DNA of 64,000 nucleotides from Actinomadura barringtoniae (lineage in GTDB: Bacteria > Actinomycetota > Actinomycetes > Streptosporangiales > Streptosporangiaceae). The first letter of the stretch is position 1, and each line of letters begins with the position of its first letter. The position numbers and the translations under genes were made by a program. The notes beneath the pieces are model-generated. The model did not search any database. It was not told the DNA's origin and was given only the letters and a program-made list of their open reading frames with translations. The DNA lies in the NCBI RefSeq assembly GCF_017573505.1, contig NZ_JAGEOJ010000009.1, positions 186,001 through 250,000 on the forward strand, written 5' to 3'. This document shows, piece after piece, positions 7,584-15,891 of the stretch.

Positions 7584-9369
7584 AGCCGCCGTTCAGATCC
7601 AGGCGGTGCCCGTCGAGCTCATAGGCGGTGTGCACGAGCGGCACGTGGCTGAAGGCCTGCGGGAAGTTGCCGACCAGGCGGCCGGCCCGCGGGTCGTACT
7701 CCTCGGCCAGCAGGCCCACGTCGTTGCGCAGCGACAGCAGCCGCTCGAACAGCGCGTGCCCCTCCTCCTCGCGGCCGATGAGGCACAGGTTCTCGGCCAG
7801 CCAGAACGAGCACGCCAGGAACGCGCCCTCCTCGCCGACCAGGCCGTCGGACGCCTCGCCCTCGTGCGTCGGGTAGCGGCGGACGAACCCGTCGCCCGCC
7901 AGCTCGCGCTGCACGGCCTCGATCGTGCCGATCACGCGCGGGTCGTCGGGCGGCAGGAAGCCGATCGTCGTCATCATCAGCAGCGCGGCGTCCACCTCGG
8001 TCGAGCCGTAGGACTGCGTGAACGTCCCGCGCACGGGGTCGTAGCCCTTCTCGCAGACCTGCGCATGGATCTCGTCGCGGATGCCGCGCCAGTGCGACAC
8101 CGGGCCGGGATAGCCGAACTCCTCCGACATGCGGATGGCACGGTCCATCGCGGCCCAGCACATCATCTTGGAGTGCACGAAGTGGCGCCGCTCACCGCGG
8201 ATCTCCCACAGCCCCTCGTCGGGGTCGGCCCAGTGCTCCTCGACGTACTTCACCAGCGCCTGCTGCATCGACCACATGTGCTCCTCGCGCGGCAGGCCGG
8301 CCTTGCGCGCCAGGTAGAGCGAGTTCATCACCTCGCCGGGCACGTCGAGCTGGAGCTGCCCGGCCGCCGCGTTGCCCACCCGGACGGGACTGGAGTCCTC
8401 GTACCCGGGGAGCCAGTCGACCTCCCACTCGGTGAGCCTGCGCTCCCCCGCGACGCCGTACATGATCTGGACGTCCTCGGGGCTGCCCGCGACCGCGCGC
8501 AGCAGCCACTTGCGCCAGGACGCCGCCTCGTCGGTGCAGCCGCTGCGCAGCAGCGCGTCCAGCGTCATCGTGGCGTCGCGCAGCCAGCAGAATCGGTAGT
8601 CCCAGTTGCGGACGCCGCCCAGCGCCTCGGGCAGCGAGGTGGTCGGCGCGGCGACGATGCCGCCGGTCGGCGCGTACGTCAGCGCCTTCAGCGTGATGAG
8701 CGAGCGGACGACGGCGTCACGGTAGGTGCCGGTGTAGGAGATCCGGCCCACCCATTCGTTCCACAGCTCCTCGGTCTCCATCAGCGCGGTCAGCGGCTCG
8801 ACCGGCTTGGGCGGCGGCATGTGCGACGGGTGCCAGGTGAGCACGAACGGGATCCGCTCCCCCTCCGACACCGAGAACTCGGCGGTGTGCGCGAAGTCCT
8901 GGCCCGCGACCTCCACCGGAGTGCGCAGCCAGATCGAGTCCGGTCCCGCGATGCCCGCGAGCTGGCCGTCGGCCTTGTGCATCCACGGCACGCGGTGGCC
9001 GTAGTCGAAGCGCAGGCGCAGGTCCATCGTCATCGAGACCTCGCCCGCCAGTCCCTCGACGATGCGCACGATGTCGGGCGCCTCGCCGCGGTGCGGCATG
9101 AAGTCGATGACCCGTACCGATCCCGCCGAGGTCTCCCACTCGGTCTCCAGGATCAGCGTGTCCCCGCGGTAGCGCCGCCGCGTCGCGCGCCCGGCGCCCG
9201 ACGGCGCGAGCTGCCAGCGGCCGTTCTCCTCGTCCCCGAGCAGCGCCGCGAAACACGCCCCCGAGTCGAAGCGCGGCAGGCACAACCAGTCGATCGAACC
9301 GTCGTTGCAGACCAATGCGGCGCTTTGACAGTCCCCGATCAGGGCATAGTCCTCGATACGTCCTGGCAC
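7582..9369 (-). CDS. Glycoside hydrolase family 15 protein, possible trehalase
   Basis: The 595-residue protein has the layout of bacterial GH15 enzymes. The N-terminal beta-sandwich starts RIEDYALIGD and contains DGSIDWLCLPRFDS. The (alpha/alpha)6 barrel has WDYRFCWLRDATMTLDALL, a first acidic motif in DEGLWEIRGE and a second in LLAEEYDPR, the expected catalytic Glu pair. There is no signal peptide, so it is cytoplasmic. Mycobacterial trehalase is a GH15 enzyme of this type. Lying directly upstream of an LpqY-SugABC importer, it would hydrolyse imported trehalose; glucoamylase or glucodextranase activity is the alternative. I chose GTG 9369 because AGGGGG lies seven bases before it. Confidence 0.8.
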   Translation of the reverse strand: MPGRIEDYALIGDCQSAALVCNDGSIDWLCLPRFDSGACFAALLGDEENGRWQLAPSGAGRATRRRYRGDTLILETEWETSAGSVRVIDFMPHRGEAPDIVRIVEGLAGEVSMTMDLRLRFDYGHRVPWMHKADGQLAGIAGPDSIWLRTPVEVAGQDFAHTAEFSVSEGERIPFVLTWHPSHMPPPKPVEPLTALMETEELWNEWVGRISYTGTYRDAVVRSLITLKALTYAPTGGIVAAPTTSLPEALGGVRNWDYRFCWLRDATMTLDALLRSGCTDEAASWRKWLLRAVAGSPEDVQIMYGVAGERRLTEWEVDWLPGYEDSSPVRVGNAAAGQLQLDVPGEVMNSLYLARKAGLPREEHMWSMQQALVKYVEEHWADPDEGLWEIRGERRHFVHSKMMCWAAMDRAIRMSEEFGYPGPVSHWRGIRDEIHAQVCEKGYDPVRGTFTQSYGSTEVDAALLMMTTIGFLPPDDPRVIGTIEAVQRELAGDGFVRRYPTHEGEASDGLVGEEGAFLACSFWLAENLCLIGREEEGHALFERLLSLRNDVGLLAEEYDPRAGRLVGNFPQAFSHVPLVHTAYELDGHRLDLNGG

Positions 9370-9569
9370 GTCATCCCCCTGTGATCTCCCCGCCGACCTG
9401 CCTACCCTTGATCCACTGGGCACATGCCAGGGCCCGGCCGCCCGGCCGGGAACTCGGCCAAGGGTTTACCAGCGCGGGGTTTTCGCGGGCGGCCGAACAT
9501 GCGAGGTTGACAAGAACAGGTCCGAGGCGGGCCGCGAGGCCCGACCGAACCGTCGCCGGAGTGTGATGC
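9370..9569. promoter_or_regulatory. Divergent intergenic region between GH15 and CBS genes
   Basis: These 200 bases must carry promoters for both flanking genes. A compact hairpin CGGGCC-GCGA-GGCCCG with a GNRA-type tetraloop lies at 9529-9544, in what should be the leader of the CBS gene. TTGACA occurs at 9508-9513 but lacks a convincing -10 partner. I see no coding potential. Confidence 0.4.
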
Positions 9570-10004
9570 ATGCGAATTCGCGACATCCTGCGGAGAAAAG
9601 GCGACCTGGTGGCCACCGTGCCGCCCGGTGCCACTGTGAGAGAACTGCTGGCCACGCTGGCACAGCACAACATCGGGGCGGCGGTGGTCTCGCCCGACGG
9701 CGCCGCCATCGCCGGAATCGTGTCCGAACGCGACGTCGTGCGCAGGCTGCACGATCACGGGGCGGACCTGCTGGACCGCCCGGTCGCCGACATCATGACC
9801 ACCGAGGTGTTCACCACCGATCCCGACGCGGCCGTGGACGATCTGCGCAAGACCATGACCGACCGGCGCATCCGGCACATCCCGGTCGTCGACGAGGGCC
9901 GCCTCGCGGGCGTGGTCAGCATCGGCGACATCGTCAAGAGCTCGATCGACGAGCTGGAGAGCGAGCGCGAGCACCTGGTGGACTACATCCAGCGCGCTCC
10001 CTGA
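9570..10004 (+). CDS. Tandem CBS-domain protein
   Basis: This 144-residue protein is essentially two CBS domains forming one Bateman module. The first (about residues 7-62) contains the VSERDVVRRLHDHG end motif, and the second (about 74-130) has HIPVVDEGRLAGVVSIGDIVK. Bateman modules bind adenosine nucleotides or other adenosyl ligands and regulate partners; no effector domain is attached here. The start ATG follows GGAG. Free-standing CBS proteins of this type are common in actinobacteria and their targets are mostly unknown. It converges on the MocR-type gene with six bases between stops. Confidence 0.85.
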   Translation: MRIRDILRRKGDLVATVPPGATVRELLATLAQHNIGAAVVSPDGAAIAGIVSERDVVRRLHDHGADLLDRPVADIMTTEVFTTDPDAAVDDLRKTMTDRRIRHIPVVDEGRLAGVVSIGDIVKSSIDELESEREHLVDYIQRAP

Positions 10005-10010
10005 CCCACG

Positions 10011-11492
10011 TCAGACGTAGGCCGGCAACGGCCCGGCGAGCGGGGCCGCCTCGACCTCCCGATAGGCCTGGGCGAGGCGGTCCACCGCCGCGCGCAGCAC
10101 GTCCGGCGGCAGCACGTACGGCAGCCGGACGCAGTCCTCCAGCACGCCGTCGACGCCGAACACCGGCCCGGGGACGACGCGGACCCCGTAGCGGCCCGCG
10201 GCCTCGGCCAGCAGTGACGCGACCGGCGCGCCGAGCCGTACCCACAGCGACATGCCGCCGTCGGGCAGGGTGAACTCCCAGTCCGGCATCCGCTCGCGCA
10301 GCGCCGCCGCGAGCGCGTCCCGGCTGCGCACCAGGTGGGACGCCCGTTCGGCGCGCACCTCGCCCAGCCGCAGCAGCAGCTCGCGCACGATCAGCTGGTC
10401 GAGCACCGGGCTCGCCATGTCCACGGCCTCGCGGGCCAGCACGATGCGCCGGGCGAGCGGCGCGGTGGCCCTGATCCAGCCGATGCGCAGGCCGCCCCAC
10501 ATGAGCTTGGACGACGAGCCGATCGTGATGACGCGCCCGCCGGTGTCGTAGCCGGCCATCGGCGGCATCCGGTCCGCGGCGGGGTCGTGCGCCAGCTCGG
10601 CGAACGTCTCGTCGGCGATGACGAACGCGTCGGCGCGGCGGGCCGCCTCGACCAACGCGGCCCGGTCGGCGTCGCCCATGAGCCGGCCGGTCGGGTTCTG
10701 GAAGTCGGGGATCGTGTAGGCGACGCGGACCGCGGCCTGCCGCATGCTGCCCGCGATGAGCTCCAGGTCCCAGCCCTCGTTCACCCCGACCGGCACCAGC
10801 CGGGCGCCGCGCCGCCGCAGCGCGCCGAGCGCGTGCGGGTAGGTGGGCCGTTCGACCAGCACGGAGTCGCCGGGCTCGACGAGCGCCTGGATCAGCAGCG
10901 TGAAGGCGTGCTGCGCGCCGGTGGTCACCACGATCTGGTCGGGCCGGGTCGGCACGCCGCGGGCCTCGTAGGTGGCCGCGATGGTCTCGCGCAGCTCGGC
11001 GATCCCGGCGGGCTCGTAGCCCGGACCCGAGCTGTAGCGGGCCAGGGAGGCGACGCCGGCGGCGACCGCCTCGTCGAAGATCGCCGGGGCGGCGGGCGTG
11101 GCGCAGCCCAGGTCGATGAAGCCGGGCCCCTCCGGCGCGTACGCCATGCCGAACTGCCCGGCGCCGAACGGGACCGAGACCGACGGCAGGCCCCGGGCCG
11201 CGGGCGCGGACATGTTGGTCGGCGGCAGCGCCGTCCAGCTGCCGGCGCCCTGCCGGCTCTCGACGAAGCCCTCGTCGCGGAGGCGGTCGTAGGCGGCGGT
11301 CACGGTGGTACGGCTGACGCCGAGGGCGGTGGCCAGGTCACGTTCGGCGGGAAGCCGGGTCCGCAGGGCGAGCCGCCCGTCCAGGATCAGGCCGCGCACG
11401 GCCCGGGCCAGCGCCGCGTAGTACGGGCGCTCGTGCGGGACGTCGCCGAGGAGACGGGCCAGCTGGGTGCCGCTCACGTACCTGGTGCTCAT
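10011..11492 (-). CDS. MocR/PdxR-type GntR regulator with aminotransferase domain
   Basis: The 493-residue protein has a GntR winged helix at about 20-95 (LPAERDLATALGVSRTTVTAAYDRLRDEG) followed by a fold-type I aminotransferase domain. In that domain the PLP lysine lies in TIGSSSKLMWGGLRIG and the substrate region in PDFQNPTG. MocR regulators use PLP or a PLP adduct as effector. It is divergent from a YczE-type membrane protein, a pairing known for one MocR branch. A longer frame exists, but the ATG at 11492 (MSTRYVSG) removes an odd extension that would run through the operator region. Confidence 0.85.
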   Translation of the reverse strand: MSTRYVSGTQLARLLGDVPHERPYYAALARAVRGLILDGRLALRTRLPAERDLATALGVSRTTVTAAYDRLRDEGFVESRQGAGSWTALPPTNMSAPAARGLPSVSVPFGAGQFGMAYAPEGPGFIDLGCATPAAPAIFDEAVAAGVASLARYSSGPGYEPAGIAELRETIAATYEARGVPTRPDQIVVTTGAQHAFTLLIQALVEPGDSVLVERPTYPHALGALRRRGARLVPVGVNEGWDLELIAGSMRQAAVRVAYTIPDFQNPTGRLMGDADRAALVEAARRADAFVIADETFAELAHDPAADRMPPMAGYDTGGRVITIGSSSKLMWGGLRIGWIRATAPLARRIVLAREAVDMASPVLDQLIVRELLLRLGEVRAERASHLVRSRDALAAALRERMPDWEFTLPDGGMSLWVRLGAPVASLLAEAAGRYGVRVVPGPVFGVDGVLEDCVRLPYVLPPDVLRAAVDRLAQAYREVEAAPLAGPLPAYV

Positions 11493-11494
11493 GC

Positions 11495-11559
11495 AGACCA
11501 CTTTCGCATATTGGCTCTTTAAAGACCAGGCCACTTTTCGCGAGACTGACCAGGCGAAA
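11495..11559. promoter_or_regulatory. Candidate MocR operator region between regulator and yczE
   Basis: The 109-base divergent gap is rich in repeats. AGACCA occurs at 11495 and 11523, GACCAGG at 11524-11530 and 11548-11554, CCACTTTCGC at 11498 and CCACTTTTCGC at 11531. TTTCGC (11536-11541) and GCGAAA (11554-11559) form an inverted pair. Direct repeats combined with an inverted element are usual for MocR operators. The exact site is inference. Confidence 0.5.
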
Positions 11560-11601
11560 CACCGTATCGGTGCAGGTATTGAACCGAAGGGGAGCGAAGA
11601 A

Positions 11602-12273
11602 ATGGCCTTGATGGCCCGGCGGCTGGTGCAGCTCTACGTGGGATTGGCCTTGTACGGCCTGGGAATCGCCCTGCAGGTGTCCTCCGGGCTGGGCAACGAC
11701 CCGTGGGACGTGTTCCACCAGGGCCTGTCGCGCCAGTTCGGACTGTCGATCGGCACCTGGATCGTGATCGCCGGCGCCCTGGTCATGCTGCTGTGGATCC
11801 CTCTCAGACAGCGGCCCGGGCTCGGCACGATCAGCAACGTCGTGCTGGTCGGAGTCTTCGCCGACCTGTTCCTTTACCTGCTGCCCGATCCGCACCCCCT
11901 GGCCATCCGCTGGACCTACCTCGTCGCGGCGATCCTGGTGGGCGGCTTCGCGACCGGCTGCTACATCGGCGCCGGTTTCGGCGCGGGGCCGCGCGACGGG
12001 CTGATGACCGGCCTCGCCGCGCGCGGCCACTCGATCCGGGTGGTCCGTACGGGCATCGAGCTGAGCGTGTTCGTCGCCGGGTGGCTGCTCGGCGGCACGG
12101 TCGGGATCGGCACGCTGCTGTACGCGGTGGCCATCGGACCGCTCGCGCACGTGTTCATCCCGGCGCTCACGGTCAGCCCTCGACCGCGTCCGGAGGAGAC
12201 GGCGGGGACACCCGCCGAGCGCCCGGAGGACGCCGCTCCGCGACCCGTTCCAGCCGGGGCCTGCCAGCCGTGA
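11602..12273 (+). CDS. YczE/YitT-type multi-pass membrane protein
   Basis: The 223-residue protein has about five hydrophobic segments and family features such as GLGNDPWDVFHQGLS and GAGFGAGPRDGLMTG, where a glycine-rich loop with Pro-Arg-Asp is conserved. The YczE family is thought to be a transport or export membrane protein, but no substrate is established. The ATG at 11602 has AAGGGGAG seven bases upstream. Divergence from a MocR regulator suggests PLP- or amino-acid-responsive control. The last 101 bases overlap the end of the PhoD gene on the other strand, and the proline-rich C-terminus encoded there is probably unstructured. Confidence 0.8.
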   Translation: MALMARRLVQLYVGLALYGLGIALQVSSGLGNDPWDVFHQGLSRQFGLSIGTWIVIAGALVMLLWIPLRQRPGLGTISNVVLVGVFADLFLYLLPDPHPLAIRWTYLVAAILVGGFATGCYIGAGFGAGPRDGLMTGLAARGHSIRVVRTGIELSVFVAGWLLGGTVGIGTLLYAVAIGPLAHVFIPALTVSPRPRPEETAGTPAERPEDAAPRPVPAGACQP

Positions 12274-13816
12274 TCTCGAAGGTCGCCCGGGTGTGGACCG
12301 ACGCGCCCGGGCGGCCGACGTACGGGAGCACCCGGTAGTCGGCCCGCAGCGTCCCGGCGGTGGCGGTGCACACGACGTAGCCCCTCAGATCGTTGGCGAA
12401 CTTCACATGCGGGTTGGCGGCGAGCAGAGCCGGGGTGTCGGGCCGCACGTCGCCGCCGTCGCCGCGCGAGGTGACCGAGGTCCCGACGAGTTCGACGCCC
12501 ACGCAGGGCGCGGCGGGGTCGTCGAAATCGGTCTTGAGCTCGGCCGCCAGGTTGGTGTGGGCGTCGCCGGTGAGGACGGTGACGTTGTCGATCCGGCGGT
12601 CGGCGATGCCGCGCAGCAGCCGTTCGCGGGCCACCGGGAAGCCGTCCCAGGTGTCGAGCCGGTAGACCTCGCCGCCGCCGGGCGGGGCCATGTTGCGCTG
12701 GGCCATCACCACCTGCTGCGCGAGGATCTTCCAGCGGGCCCGCGAGCGGGCCAGGCCGTCCAGCAGCCAGCGCTCCTGAGTGCCGCCGAGCATGGCGCGG
12801 TCGGGCGAGCGCCGGTCCACGCCGAGCCGCGACGCGAGGTCGGGCGGCAGCAGATCGACCCACGGCGGCCGGGCCACCCGGAACTGGCGGGTGTCCAGCA
12901 CCCAGAAGTCGACCAGGTGCCCGTACCGCAGCCGCCTGTTGATCCGCATGTCCGGCCCTCTCGGCACCGAGGCGCGGCGCAGCGGCATGTGCTCGTAGTA
13001 CGCCTGGTAGGCCCCGGCACGGCGGCGCGCGAACGCCTGCCGGTCCATGCCGGGAGCCTCGCCGCCGGAGTAGTTGTTGACGACGTCGTGGTCGTCCCAG
13101 GTGACGATCCAGGGCGCCGCCGCGTGCGCGGCCCGCAGGTCGGGGTCGGTTCGGTAGAGCGCGTGGCGGAGGCGGTACCCGGCCAGGTCGACAGGCTCTG
13201 GCGTGCCGTGCGGCCGGACGACCGTTCCGCCCGCAGGGGCCGTGTCGCACTCGTAGATGTAATCGCCGAGATGCAGGACCACGTCGACGTCCTCGGCCGC
13301 CAGGTGCCGGTGGGCGGTGTAGAACCCGTGCTGGTAGTTCTGGCAGGAGGTGAAGGCGAACCGCACCTGGGCGGGCCGTCCCTCCGGCGCGGTACGCGTG
13401 CGCCCGGCCGGGCTGATCTCGCCCGCCGTACGGAACCGGTAGTGGTAGTCGCGGCCCGGCCGCAGGCCGCCGACCTCGACGTGGACCGAGTGGGCCAGCC
13501 CCGCGCGGGCGCGCGTCCGGCCGTGGCGCACGACCTTGGTGAAGCGCTCGTCGGCGGCGACCTGCCAGTCCACCTCGACGTCGCGGCCCGCCATCCCGCC
13601 GGGGCGCGCCGGATCGGGGCACAGCGGCTCGGGCGCGAGCCGGGTCCACAGCACCACGCCGTCCGGCCACGGATCACCGGACGCGACACCGAGCCCGAAC
13701 GGATAGGGGCTCGGCCCGGCCCTTCCCGGAATGCCGAGCACAAGGCCGACCGTGCCGGCCTTGCCCAGGAACTCCCTCCGGCCCAGACCCGCCCCGGCCC
13801 CGCTGTACGACGTCAC
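12173..13816 (-). CDS. PhoD-like alkaline phosphatase, Tat-exported
   Basis: The 547-residue protein carries a twin-arginine signal (GRREFLGKAG, followed by a hydrophobic stretch). The PhoD domain begins with a fibronectin-like N-terminal part (FGLGVASGDPWPDGVVLWTR). Catalytic motifs of the calcium/iron PhoD metallophosphatases are visible: FTSCQNYQHGFYTAH, HLGDYIYE, WDDHDVVNNY and LTGDAHTN. It should be an extracellular phosphomonoesterase or diesterase for phosphate scavenging. GTG 13816 is the likely start; the ribosome site is weak. No PHO box was recognised. The stop lies inside the convergent yczE-like gene, giving a 101-base overlap. Confidence 0.85.
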   Translation of the reverse strand: MTSYSGAGAGLGRREFLGKAGTVGLVLGIPGRAGPSPYPFGLGVASGDPWPDGVVLWTRLAPEPLCPDPARPGGMAGRDVEVDWQVAADERFTKVVRHGRTRARAGLAHSVHVEVGGLRPGRDYHYRFRTAGEISPAGRTRTAPEGRPAQVRFAFTSCQNYQHGFYTAHRHLAAEDVDVVLHLGDYIYECDTAPAGGTVVRPHGTPEPVDLAGYRLRHALYRTDPDLRAAHAAAPWIVTWDDHDVVNNYSGGEAPGMDRQAFARRRAGAYQAYYEHMPLRRASVPRGPDMRINRRLRYGHLVDFWVLDTRQFRVARPPWVDLLPPDLASRLGVDRRSPDRAMLGGTQERWLLDGLARSRARWKILAQQVVMAQRNMAPPGGGEVYRLDTWDGFPVARERLLRGIADRRIDNVTVLTGDAHTNLAAELKTDFDDPAAPCVGVELVGTSVTSRGDGGDVRPDTPALLAANPHVKFANDLRGYVVCTATAGTLRADYRVLPYVGRPGASVHTRATFEITAGRPRLERVAERRPPGARRVSPPSPPDAVEG

Positions 13817-13926
13817 CGGAGAAGCCTGGCGGCGAACGAGCGTGCCTCAGGCCAGGCCCGGCCGCGTTCGCCGGTGTCTTGACCGCCCATTGGCGGCGGG
13901 TTAGCGGCTGGGAACGGACCCCGGGC

Positions 13927-14817
13927 TCAGTGCTCGGCCGCCAGCGTGGTCAGCACCGAGCGGAAGTCCTCGGGCAGCACCAGCGTGTCGCCGTCGTAGC
14001 GGGTCTCCAGCAGGCTGAGCTCGCCGGCCCGCCACCAGTACAGGTGCGGGCTGAGCGATCCCGGGCCGTCCTCGTAGGCCTGCGCGGCCTGCGCCTGGAG
14101 CTCCCTGGCGGCGGCGACCGCGGCGCGGTAACCGGCCCGGATGCCGCCGGCCTGGGGCTGGAGGGGATGCGCGACGATCAGGCTGCGGTTGGGCGCCACG
14201 ACGAGCGCGCCGTGCGGGCCGATCTGCAGGTACTCCTCGAGCCAGGCCAGGTGGGTGACGGCGTAGAACGTCCAGCCGTGCAGCACCGACATCCGCACCC
14301 CGCCGAGCTCCTGCTCGTCGAGCTGCAGCGGACCGTCGGCGCGCACGTTGGCGCGGCCGAGCATGAACAGGGCGTCGCCGGAGACCGGCCAGCCGTTCAT
14401 CTCCTCGGTCGTGACCGTGCGGACCGTGGTCGGGGTGTCGACCACGACCGCCTCGATCAGGCCCGGCGCGAACGGCCGGGCGGCCAGCACGCCGTTGTCG
14501 GCCTCGGCCGGGTAGATCCGGGTGCGCAGAAGGTTCTGGGCGAGCTCGAAGTCGCTGAGGTCCAGCGGCTCCTCGATCGCGGTGACGATCGTGGTCACGT
14601 GGTCGGAGACCAGCGCGGGCCAGTCGTCGCGCGGTACCAGGCGGGCCAGCTGGCGGAGGTTGCGCATGCTGACGTGCAGCCGGTTGGCGCCCTCCAGCAG
14701 CATCACGTCCCCGGGCACCCTGCGGCACCCGTAGCCCAGGCTCTCGGCCACCAGCACCAGCAGCGAATCGAGGGCCCCGTCGTCCCATTCGCTGGGACGG
14801 GAATGGCGGCCGCTCAT
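13927..14817 (-). CDS. Conserved hypothetical protein, possibly DUF1444-like
   Basis: I do not recognise this 296-residue protein firmly. It is acidic and soluble, with no signal or membrane segment. Its N-terminal half (LHVSMRNLRQLARLVPRDDW, then DHVTTIV) and a central HGWTFYAVTHLAWLEEYL followed by GALVVAPNRSLIVAHPL faintly recall DUF1444/YtpQ proteins. Its ATG overlaps the stop of the LD-carboxypeptidase gene (ATGA), so the two are co-translated. This context hints at a cell-wall-related or housekeeping role, but that is only guilt by association. Confidence 0.55.
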   Translation of the reverse strand: MSGRHSRPSEWDDGALDSLLVLVAESLGYGCRRVPGDVMLLEGANRLHVSMRNLRQLARLVPRDDWPALVSDHVTTIVTAIEEPLDLSDFELAQNLLRTRIYPAEADNGVLAARPFAPGLIEAVVVDTPTTVRTVTTEEMNGWPVSGDALFMLGRANVRADGPLQLDEQELGGVRMSVLHGWTFYAVTHLAWLEEYLQIGPHGALVVAPNRSLIVAHPLQPQAGGIRAGYRAAVAAARELQAQAAQAYEDGPGSLSPHLYWWRAGELSLLETRYDGDTLVLPEDFRSVLTTLAAEH

Positions 14818-15803
14818 CGCACACCTCCCCCGGGTGCGTGCACGGTCAGGATCTGGGCACCGGCGTCCAGCCGGGCCAGGGCGCCGAGCTCGAGTGTGAG
14901 CTGGCGCGGCCCGTGCCCGGCGGCGATGCCCGCCAGGACGGGAAGGCCGAGCGGCGCGAGCCGCCCGGAAACGACGGCGTCGAGCTCTACGGGATCACCG
15001 CAGCCGGTCCAGGGCCCGAGCACCACGCCCGCGGCCCCGTCGAACCATCCGGCCTGGAGCAGCTGGGTCAGCATCCTGTCGACCCGGTAGGGCGCCTCGT
15101 TCACATCCTCGAGGAAGACGATCGAACCGGCGGCGGGCGGCGGGGCGTACGAAGTACCGAGCGTCGCGGTCAGCATCGACAGTGTGCCGCCGGTGAGCGG
15201 TCCCTCGGCCTGCCCCGGGCTCAGCGCGTGGGCCCCGGGGATGGTCAACGGGACGTCCGCGCCGAACCAGACGGCGCGAAGCGCCTCGAGGGAACGTTCC
15301 CGATCTTCGCCGGGCGACTCCGCGACCAGGTGGGTGGCGGGCATCGGCCCGAAGGCCGTCGTGATGCCGATCCGTTCACCGAAGGCCGTGTGGAGCGCGG
15401 TGACGTCGCTGGAGCCGTGCAGCAGCTTCGGGCCGCGCTCGTCCGCGGCCGCCTCGGTCATGGCGTCCCAGTCAAGAAGGTCGAGGATCCGGGTCGCCCC
15501 GTAGCCGCCGCGGGCGCAGACCACCGCACGGATCTCGGGGTCGCACCAGGCGGTCTGAAGGTCCAGGGCGCGGTCGGCGTCCGACCCCGCCAGCCGATGC
15601 CAATTCTCCGGCGCACGGCTCTGACCACCGAGAACGTCCCGATCAAGCGCGTGCTTGGCCACGATCGGGTCCAGGCCCAGATCGCGGAGCACGGCACAGC
15701 CCGCCTCCAGCCGACCGGGATCCACCGGGCCGCTGGGAGCGATCACGGCCACCCGGTCGCCCGGCCGCAGCCTGGCGAATCTTCGGGCGCCCCCGCTTCT
15801 CAA
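14814..15803 (-). CDS. LD-carboxypeptidase (peptidase family S66)
   Basis: This is a serine peptidase of the S66 family, which trims D-Ala from murein tetrapeptides (LdcA) or hydrolyses microcin C-like peptides (MccF). The nucleophile motif GSSDVTALH matches the family GxSDxT, and VCARGGYGATRIL precedes it. The Glu/His catalytic partners probably lie in VFLEDVNEAPYR and GIAAGHGPRQ. The frame opens with a GTG at 15821, but GAGGAGGG lies inside it, six bases before a TTG at 15803. That TTG is the better start and gives 329 residues. No signal peptide is present, fitting a cytoplasmic muropeptide recycler. Confidence 0.82.
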   Translation of the reverse strand: MRSGGARRFARLRPGDRVAVIAPSGPVDPGRLEAGCAVLRDLGLDPIVAKHALDRDVLGGQSRAPENWHRLAGSDADRALDLQTAWCDPEIRAVVCARGGYGATRILDLLDWDAMTEAAADERGPKLLHGSSDVTALHTAFGERIGITTAFGPMPATHLVAESPGEDRERSLEALRAVWFGADVPLTIPGAHALSPGQAEGPLTGGTLSMLTATLGTSYAPPPAAGSIVFLEDVNEAPYRVDRMLTQLLQAGWFDGAAGVVLGPWTGCGDPVELDAVVSGRLAPLGLPVLAGIAAGHGPRQLTLELGALARLDAGAQILTVHAPGGGVR

Positions 15804-15891
15804 CCCGATCCCTCCTCGCACCGCGACGGATAGAGCTTGTCAGGAGAAGCACTCCAGCGGAAGGGGCGTCCGGTCACGACCCGCCAACAGA

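Noticed and set aside
9508..9536. TTGACA promoter for the CBS gene
   Set aside because: No acceptable -10 element occurs at 16-19 bases downstream.
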